The position numbers and the translations under genes are program-made. Below the pieces are notes generated by a model. The model was not told the origin of the DNA. It worked only from the letters and a program-made list of their open reading frames with translations, and did no database searches. Shown piece after piece: positions 56,701-64,000 of a stretch of 64,000 nt of DNA (positions are counted from its first letter, which is position 1; each line of letters starts with the position of its first letter). The stretch covers positions 2,790,001-2,854,000 of the forward strand of contig CM065304.1 of NCBI GenBank assembly GCA_033032175.1, given 5' to 3'. This DNA is from Saturnia japonica (lineage: Eukaryota > Arthropoda > Insecta > Lepidoptera > Saturniidae).

Positions 56701-58340
56701 GTTTTTCCCTCACCCTTTTTTTTGTTCCGATATTACTGCGTATTTTTTCATTGCCACTAGACATGGGTAGTACATGTACTAATTACTAATAGGAACTAAT
56801 TTCTGACACTGTACTAGAACGAACTATTCCATAAGCTTCATAGTACATCGTTCATTTAGTATTTCGTTTGCGGCAGGCTAGCACGGTGTATTTAGTACTG
56901 AGTACCTATGTGATTCATGAGACTGGAGACGTGGTTCAGTCGAAAGAGAGCGAAATTACAAAGTAAACACTTAATAGGCTCTAGTTCATTAAGCTGCTAG
57001 TTCATTAAGCTGTTTTGAAATAAAGACGAGAGAGTAAGAATTATTTTTATTATTGTTTTTAGACATTTTGGTGAGGATGAATTTGTTCTAAGAATTAGTT
57101 TCAAAATTTGATTAGAATAGAAGAATACTTTTTTATTAGTTAATACTATTTTTCTGGAAGTGCAAGTGTAGTTTAGTCTAATAACACCGGGTCTTTAGAA
57201 TGACAATCCTAAGCCAGGAAGGTATGAAGGAGAATGAAAATATGCCTAATATTCATCCGTGTACGATCCATTGTACTACTGTACATTGTACTATTAATAA
57301 ATAGTACCAGAAATCAGATCTAGTTCAGTTGAGTGATTGTACTAATCCAGAGCGCCACTTTTAATATCCGAGCAAGCGCATCCCTATTTTCTCAAGGTTC
57401 CTCAGTCTATCATTGTTTCCTATTGTTTTTCGCCGTGTCCTGTTATTTCTTTTGTTTATTCTATATTCTCACGATTAGTTATCCCCGTGCTGTCTTTGTT
57501 TAATATTGCAAAATGGTAAAACCCGTAGGTTTCTGTTTTATTATATGTTTTACAAAGCTTCCCGCATTCTAAACAATATTTTTTTTTTTATTTTATAAAT
57601 TTTAACCTTTATTACAAAGATTTTAAATTACCTACGTTTGTCAAAACATCGAATCGTAGTAGATTTAAAGTACTTATAATATTAAACTAGGCAGCGTTAC
57701 TTGTATTGATTTTAGTTTTATATTGATTTCAAAATTATAGCTAGGTACTTAGGGTGGATCTGTTACAACACCATATTACAATACAAAACTTCTTGCAATG
57801 ATGCAATTTTATATATTACTACCTACTGGGCCAGCCCAGCAGATGGTATTCTGTTCTTGATGTAGTCAATATCTCCATCACAGCACCACTTATCGCGTTC
57901 AAGGATAGCATAAAAACCTTCTAGATGAAGAAACACTTAGATCAGTAGATGTAGATGTAAGTCAGAGAAGACATTCGTGGTGATAGTTCGTTAGGCTTTG
58001 AATGTTCATTGCTTTATTGATCACAATGAGCACTATTTTTCCTTAACCTTCTAAATTATTTCACTTGTATTAGGTTTATAGCTTTATGCAATCGAACAGA
58101 TTTATTTGTACAATTTAAAGTTTTTTTTGTACCAATAGTAAATACTGCATACAAAAAAAATCTTTATTCAATTTATGCTCCATAAAGGCACTATGAAACT
58201 ACTACTACTACCGGTTCAGAAAACATCCCAGTCACAGAGAATAGACAACGAGAAACTCGATCAGGCTTATGTCTTTTTATCCAACTGTACAAATAATACT
58301 TACAGTCTGTTGTTAATAATTATATTAATAATTTGGTGGA
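53746..58340. other. Long intergenic stretch, no recognised gene
   Basis: Mostly AT-rich. Poly(C) at 53747-53757. Open segments of 60-100 codons occur at 54370-54588 (plus), 54731-55036 (minus), 55419-55930 (both strands) and 56546-56764 (minus); the first three lie in less AT-biased DNA and could be remnants of one coding sequence, but no domain or coherent splice chain was found. From 56755 to 57370 several TAGTACATGTACTA-like palindromes occur near both ends of a ~600-base interval; no matching TIR was confirmed. Confidence 0.35.
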
Positions 58341-58344
58341 TCCC

Positions 58345-58565
58345 CACATAGAGGAAGACGCTTGCAGACATCACGATCGTTCACATAACAGTTTTAACCT
58401 TTTGATAGTAAAACCTGCTTGACATGTTCCTTGAACTCATTGTCTGGCAAATCAGTAATTGTTTTCGGAATCTTATTATAGAACCTAACACTATTACCAA
58501 AAAAAAAAAGTCTAAAACACGGTACAACTAATTCATGAATATTTCCAGTATTAAAACTGTACTGG
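58345..58565 (-). mobile_element. CR1/Jockey-like LINE, extreme 3' coding end
   Basis: The minus strand reads RFYNKIPKTITDLPDNEFKEH then VKQVLLSKG, the most intact of the copies of this C-terminal LINE segment in the window. An A-run on the minus-strand upstream side separates it from other sequence. Confidence 0.65.
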
Positions 58566-58589
58566 TCTTTGAGAAAAATTATTTGTAGA

Positions 58590-59060
58590 CATCCTATATA
58601 AATGAAACTAATGACGAATATGTCATTAAAAAATGTTTGTTTGTCTGTCTGTATGTTTGGTGTTAACTCACAAAAGGCTTCATCGATTCTTATGAAATTT
58701 TTAACAAAATAAAGTAGTCATTGGACAAATGATTGCTATAACAATCGTCAATATTACTTTCAGAAATCGGACGAAAAACGCCAAAACGATGTTTTTGTTC
58801 ATTCTCAACCGATTTTGATGTAATTGTGTACACGGAAAATATGTCATTCCATGATTGATGGGTTATAAGAAGTCTCAATTATTATATTATTTTAGAAAGC
58901 GTGAAAGCGTGAAAAATAAAAATAAATATTTGTGTTCATTTTCAAACGATTTTAGTGAAATTTATATACACGGGAAACATTTATGGCTTTGGCTATAAGA
59001 ATTGTAAATAATTTGAGTAAAAATAAAATTACAAAACGACTGTTAATAAAATGCATTAAA
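58590..59060 (+). repeat. Helitron-like repeat
   Basis: ATCCTATATAAATGAAACTA at 58590, GTTTGTCTGTCTGTATGTTTG and repeated CCGATTTTGATG / CGATTTTAGTG phrases are typical of the short Helitron interior. CTTGGGGCACCGCTA near 59070 could be a mutated 3' end. Confidence 0.45.
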
Positions 59061-60036
59061 CGTATGTACAACCTTGGGGCACCGCTAACACTATGTATAA
59101 CTAAAGGAATATAAAATAACAAAAAAATATTTTAATTTTAAGGAATTTCTTATAATTAGTTATGATTTTTTTTAAAAGGAAAATTTAATTTATTAATAAT
59201 ACTGAAACATTAACAACAATCATATAAAATATTAAATAACAATGAAAACTACATCCACTTGTGCTGTTACTAGGGTTGCCACTTGTACTATATTATATAG
59301 TATCGTACTATATTATTGTCAATTGTATTTTATCAAATATATAATTATATTGTATCGCAAATTAACACTGAAGTTTATTTTCGTTTCGTTCGAAATTTGT
59401 ATAAGGAAATATCATCATCATTCTTTAGTCAGCGACAAGTAAATAAGTAATCTTTCGCTTTGTTTAAACAGATTAAATAATACAACTTGTTGTTTACTTT
59501 TTAGTTCGTTTTTTGGCAATGCAGTTGGTTTTTTTTTAATATGCTTTTTAGTGTAAATAATATATTTTTGGAATGTGCTCATAAAGACTTTAAGTTTGAT
59601 AACCATATTGTAATAATTCAAGAAAAATTAAAAAAAATTGGAGCTATACTGCCAACATATTTAATCTTCCAAAAATCCAAGGATTCTAACGACACTCTAA
59701 ACATCCAAATCAGTACAGACATTATTACAGTACAAAAATTATAGTGGAATAAACAAACCTGAAAAAAATTCACTCCTTTTTTGGGCAGTTACAATAATGA
59801 TTTAAAAAAATTGTGTACTATATTTTTTGCAATTTTTTTGGAATAAACTACTACATTTTTCCAAAAAAACGGGGCAACCCTAGCTTTTACGTATAAACAA
59901 AATAAAACAAAAAACACGTATTCTAAATGTAACTACATATTAATTTAAATATCAATTTATAAATCAATGGCACATAATACCTAATGAATAGTTAAGATAA
60001 AGATAATACAATGAAAAATTATTATTAAGTAAGTAA
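59060..60036. other. Intergenic DNA and 3' flank of the gene at 60037
   Basis: Very AT-rich, with several A or T runs. On the minus strand AATAATAATTTTTC and later TTTATAAATTG downstream of the stop at 60037 could be part of a 3' UTR. No other gene. Confidence 0.35.
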
Positions 60037-60394
60037 CTAGATAGATACATTTAAACCCTCCGTTGGCTTTGGGCCTATTTTTATATTCAATATTTCTAAA
60101 TTAGGACCTGTTATAATTTCAATGAATTGATGTTGCTTTAGTTCTGAAAAAAAAAAACAATTTTATGCATTTTAATACAAAAATGTTATATGAACTCAAC
60201 AATATTGAACTTTACGATAATTGAGAAACGCCAACTTACTTAACACTGAAGTCAAACACTTCGCAGCGATTAGTTTTTCATTTCCAGGTCGCAAAGGTCC
60301 TCCATTGACTACTGTACTTATATTTATCGGTGCTACACCATCTTTTACTTGTAATAGTATTTTCGACAGTACTCCCTCAGTTCCCCATTGTTCA
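60037..60394 (-). CDS. Terminal exons of an unrecognised cellular gene (partial)
   Basis: Two exons on the minus strand. The upstream one (60240-60394, 155 bases) follows ...TTTTCCAG and ends at the strong donor GTAAGT; the last (60037-60143, 107 bases) follows an A-rich-to-T-rich acceptor TTTTTTTTTCAG. They join in frame at phase 1 and end at TAG: EQWGTEGVLSKILLQVKDGV, then PINISTVVNGGPLRPGNEKL, AAKCLTSVLKLKQHQFIEII and a tail ending LNVSI, 85 full codons. The frame is intact and the residues look folded (alternating hydrophobic strands and helices), unlike the transposon relics around it. The 5' exons must lie beyond 60394 or outside the window. I do not recognise the family. Confidence 0.65.
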
Positions 60395-60539
60395 CTGGAA
60401 AATGTAAAAATAAATGATATTAAAAATTCTTATTTAAAACGATAGAGCAAAATGAAAGAACGGCTTATCGATTCGAGAGTTTAAATAAATGATTTTTGGG
60501 GTTTAACTACAATTTCTCCTGATTTTAAGTGATGATATT

Positions 60540-60690
60540 GTAGCCTAAGATGGCAATACGCTAAGCCTAATTGAGGACTGGCTCTCAAGTGTAGCTGCCG
60601 GAACATACTCGTAGGTGCTTGGAAACAGATTTTCTACTTGATGGTGGTAGCGGCAGACTTTAAGAAATGCCTACCACCAAAACAGGATGA
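60540..60690 (-). mobile_element. SINE (family A) body, reverse orientation
   Basis: GCCTAAGATGGCAATACGCT, GACTGGCTCTCAAGTG, AGCTGCCGGAACATAC and TGATGGTGGTAGCGGC are the reverse complement of the 49190-49320 body in the same order. The tRNA-like head is missing. Confidence 0.6.
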
Positions 60691-60699
60691 CCAGAGAGA

Positions 60700-61295
60700 T
60701 ACAAATACCCAGTGTAGAAGCTGTCGGCATTTTATAATACGAGACAAGTCTCCGAGTGTATACTATTAGTGTATGTATAGAGTGTATGTCAAGAATGCAT
60801 ATGGTTAAGCTGTGATGTATTTTGTGGGGTTTGTGGTCTAGACATTTACTTATTACTAATATTGATAATCTAATAAAAAGATATTAATTTATTAATTGTC
60901 ATTGAATAACGTTACTGATTAGTATAACTATTTCTCGTTCAATCGTAAATCGTAATCCCATCTATAAAGTTCATTCATTTTATCTTCAAAGTAATAATCA
61001 AAAATATTAGGTTATTTGCGAAGCTATTTTCTCCAATTCAGTATTAATCCTTATCATCCTTATTTAATTCAATATCGTAGAAGTTATTACGGATTTAAAA
61101 TTACGCGCAACTAAAGAAATCACTCGCAGCGAAACGATTGTCCGGCACGCGCGCCGCTGTCTACCTAACTAAAGCTAAAAGTTGCACGTCGCAAGCCAAG
61201 CGCACTTTTCGTAACTATGAAGTGACTTATCAATACTAAAGCGATAAACTGTAATTCATGCTTTTTTGAACATAAAAGTTACCATTTTATAAACA
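60700..61295. other. Intergenic DNA with Helitron-like phrases
   Basis: AT-rich. AATTCAGTATTAATCCTTATC near 61035 recalls the short Helitron interior (2790). A GC-richer patch at 61135-61210 (CCGGCACGCGCGCCGCTGTC) is unexplained. No gene. Confidence 0.35.
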
Positions 61296-61299
61296 AAAT

Positions 61300-61530
61300 T
61301 TAACGCCATAAAATTGTCTTTATGATAAATTAACTTTCGTTCGTAAGGATTAATATGCCATGCTTTAAAAAGTAGGTAATTTCGCAAAATACTTTATTGT
61401 GGTCAAATGTATAAGAGATAGGCATATAACATCACGGACAACTTTTTAGATACACTAAGAATCAATATTTTTGTGGAACATTCTATTTATATATTAACCA
61501 CTACGCCAGCGCACGCAGATAAAGCTCATG
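61300..61530 (-). mobile_element. Helitron internal fragment, reverse copy of 39393 type
   Basis: On the minus strand it matches 39625-39865 in order: CTTTATC-GGATGCGCTGGCGTA, the ACAAAAATATTG block, CACAATAA-GTATTTTGCG and TATTAATCCTTACGAAC. Termini are not present. Confidence 0.6.
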
Positions 61531-61829
61531 GGGAGGCCTTCCACTTCCGACTTAACAAAAATCAATACAATATTTAAGGCTGGCGGAGAGTTGTAGTCTA
61601 ATGTTAGAAAGTCTATACTATACAATACAATATAATATACTTTATAGGACGATTATATGTAATGATAAGGTAGTTAAAGGACTAGAAGACGTGACTTGGA
61701 CTGAGTTATTAACCTGTAAGTGTCCAATAGATTTGTAAAACAAATTGTGTACAATTTTTTATGTTTATAATGAGGCTAAAATACAATTTTAACTGTAATT
61801 TTTTTTTCAATTTATTAGCTGAATAATAT

Positions 61830-62035
61830 ATTATATCTAACAACAAAATTGAATTAAGATCTAATACGGGGCTAATAGGTAGTGTGCCCCAAAATACTAG
61901 CAGCATTGCCGCGTTGTATGGCAACGCCTTTTTGTCTCGAGTGGACTCGAACAAACGCCCTGCAATTTCATTAAACAATGTGTGTGCACTCGGCCCCACG
62001 AACCCATTGTTTCGACCCCAAACGGCTCAAACACA
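61830..62035 (-). pseudogene. Transposon-type C-terminal protein fragment
   Basis: Minus strand: VFEPFGVETMGSWG, then in a shifted frame GPSAHTLFNEIAGRLFESTR and a degraded GTLPIS end. The P-x-VET-G-WG-x-A pattern with a following helix is what I recall from the C-terminus of certain LINE-like retroelements in invertebrates. A single-base indel near 62003 separates the two parts. Family assignment is weak. Confidence 0.45.
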
Positions 62036-62504
62036 TATAAATGGTGTAAATTTAAGTATTTGAGACGCTACAAATTGTAGTGTCTATATTAATTAAAAGT
62101 GATCTCTAACAGTAAGTACCTCATTTTCCCTAGTCTATGTCTCTAGCTCCTTCGTTCATCAGTCACTCATTCAATCTGTAATCGTCCGTTACTTTTCATT
62201 CCTACAATAGGTCTTCTTATGTCCTTGCCTGGCCTCAGGCATATACTTTATTGCATACGAAATAAATAAGAAATCTAAGTACTTAAATTATAATTATTAG
62301 TGTAGGTACTACAGTTAGGTAGGCGGCCTTATCGCTTAGATCGAGTTCCTCTAGGCAAACTTAAAATAATAAATATGAATGGAACTAAATTAATAACACT
62401 TATTAATTAATCCTATTCGTCGTAATTTGTTTTATCATATACAAAAAGAAGTTTTCGAATCCGACTGGTAGTTTCAGGGTTTAGCATGTTTTTTATCATT
62501 ATAG

Positions 62505-62770
62505 GTTAAGCGTTGTGTCTACAATCTCATCTGGTCTTAATAGATGATGTGGGTCAGGATGGTAGCACGTTAAGCTTAGTGGAAGCCTACTCTTGTAGCT
62601 CCCAAATGCAGCTGCCGAAACACACCTGTCGGTGTTTGGTGACAGATATTCAGGCGAGCATTAGAAAAAGCCCTAACAATATGCTATGGATTCATCACGA
62701 TGTTTTCCTTCACCGAAAGCTCAGACTCATTGCAGGGATTCGAATTCACGTCGATCGAACAAACAAAAAA
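62505..62770 (-). mobile_element. tRNA-derived SINE (family A), reverse copy with B box
   Basis: Reverse complement of the 49050 SINE: AGCACGTTAAGCTTAGTGGA, CAGCTGCCGAAACACACCTG and GGTGACAGATATTCAGG, then the B-box complement GGGATTCGAATTC and CGTCGATCG at the head end. The A box is degraded. It is the second most complete copy in the window. Confidence 0.7.
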
Positions 62771-62774
62771 CTTT

Positions 62775-64000
62775 TGCTTTATTATATTACACTTTAAAAC
62801 ATTAGAATTTGGAAAAAATAAACAGTATTCGTTTTAATAACGATTTACTTAGACCGATACCACACACAAAAAGGTCTCATATACCTACCTACCTCGCGCC
62901 GTTCTATAATATTTGAAATCTATAAATGATACCTACATTCGTTACATACCTATGCTACAAAATAATTTTTATTTGTCTCTGGTAGAAAATTTCAGCAAAT
63001 AACCAGTGCTCTCACCATCTCTATAATATCAAACTTCTAGCTGGCCTTTCATTAGTTAGTGGCTTAATCTCAGAACAAATAATACATTAAGTGAATATGA
63101 GCTTAATCTGTCAAGTCGTCCAGAAGTTATCGAATCACTAACAGACAAGATTTTTATATAAAAGATTAGCGAAGCCCCGCCGCTCCTCTGCACACGTTTG
63201 TTAATACGCAATAGTTATTTTCGTGGCAGGACTACACATTTATAATTTATTTAAATTCCACGATTTATGGACTATAGAAACTTTCTTCTTCTTCTTCCTA
63301 ACTTGGCAATCGGTCCTCTTTAATGAAGACCATTACTGCAATTATCGAGTGAATTATAGTGGCATGTGTTATGACGATTCAGTATCCCAACGAGACGATG
63401 GCTCCCTTGTTAGAAGTTTCTAGAAAGTTTTTGTGGGACCAAACTATATCACGCAAAACGCCACCAATTCTACATAATATAGGGTCAAAAACCTAAGTAA
63501 ATGATTTAAAAATAACAACCACAACATGTCACTTCAAGATCCCGCCAAAAACTCCGACTATAGAATCGTCAATAAAACACATTTAGATACACATCGCAGA
63601 AAATAATAATTTTCAACCGATTTTGATAAAAAAGTTTCAAGGGAATGTCATTCCTCAATTGATTAGCATGTCAGAGAACCGTGTCTATGGGATACGTGGA
63701 AAATAAAATAACTGAAAAGAATGCAGAGACGCCGCGCGCAAGCAACAGTAATCGTGCTCTGAGACCCACGAGATATTTAAGCAGACAGCCGCATCGCAAC
63801 GTGAAATATTGTTAACATTGGATCAAGAATGTTCGAGGCAACCCACTGAGTTCTGGCTGGAGCTTGTCAGATTATGAGGATGGTCAAGATTAGTTACCAG
63901 GTCACTTACGGACAGCCATTACATTAGACATGCGAGGCTTGGGGTGGCTATTTAGGGGAGGTTGGAGGCCACCGACAAAATATCACTGGTATTCCTCACG
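62775..64000. other. Intergenic DNA to window end, no supported gene
   Basis: A CTTCTTCTTCTTCCTAAC run occurs near 63284 and a Helitron-like CCGATTTTGATAAAAAAG phrase at 63620. A less AT-rich segment at 63720-63990 (GATCAAGAATGTTCGAGGCA) has no readable domain. Confidence 0.35.

Noticed and set aside
56546..56764. 72-codon basic minus-strand frame rich in K and R
   Set aside because: Low-complexity pyrimidine-rich DNA on the plus strand gives K/R/E codons on the other strand; no domain.
56755..57370. Interval with TAGTAC/GTACTA palindromes at both sides, possible transposon ends
   Set aside because: The two sides do not align as an inverted repeat and no target duplication was found.

Overview
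The window looks like euchromatic but repeat-saturated DNA from a moth or butterfly. Evidence: short AT-rich introns, no operons, Lepidoptera-type Helitron ends (5' TCTATAC or TCCATAC, 3' GGGCACAGCTAG then T), RTE LINEs ending in (TGA)n, Jockey LINEs, two tRNA-derived SINE families, a hAT relic and an errantivirus-type env relic. The species cannot be named from sequence alone. There is one 100-base assembly gap.

Layout. 0-3.1 kb: LINE, Jockey and SINE scraps plus a complete small Helitron (2174-3095). 5.4-7.1 kb: a 1.7-kb element with 30-bp inverted ends and an 8-bp target duplication, enclosing a four-exon gene with an intact THAP domain, best read as a P-superfamily-like mini-transposon. 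9.6 kb: one orphan exon-like open segment. 10.66-15.0 kb: a graveyard of hAT, RTE LINE, LTR and env relics on the minus strand. 15-24.4 kb: mostly unexplained AT-rich DNA with a second RTE copy and dispersed repeats. 24401-34870: a 10.5-kb Helitron with definable borders; its Rep-helicase frame is broken by a single TAG, its 5' part holds a ~210-bp tandem array, and a Jockey LINE carrying ORF1 but almost no ORF2 has inserted into it with an 11-bp target duplication. 35.3-42.3 kb: LINE 3' ends, the gap, a duplicated repeat block and two more complete short Helitrons. 45.2-47.8 kb: a multi-exon, multiply frameshifted DDE-like transposase or domesticated gene. 50.5 kb: a DUF4817-type N-terminal ORF near a CpG-rich segment. 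51-60 kb: LINE and Helitron scraps. 60037-60394: two terminal exons of an unrecognised, apparently intact cellular gene on the minus strand. The rest is SINE and repeat DNA.

How the parts relate. Most coding capacity belongs to mobile elements. The large Helitron encodes the type of machinery (HUH nickase plus PIF1-like helicase) that short Helitrons such as 2174-3095, 39393-40044 and 40563-41054 depend on, although their 5' ends differ and the match is only at the family level. The RTE copies at 12.4 and 21.1 kb are nearly identical in protein and so recent. No bacterial-type system, CRISPR array, rRNA or stand-alone tRNA gene was seen. All family assignments come from reading motifs; no database search was possible.
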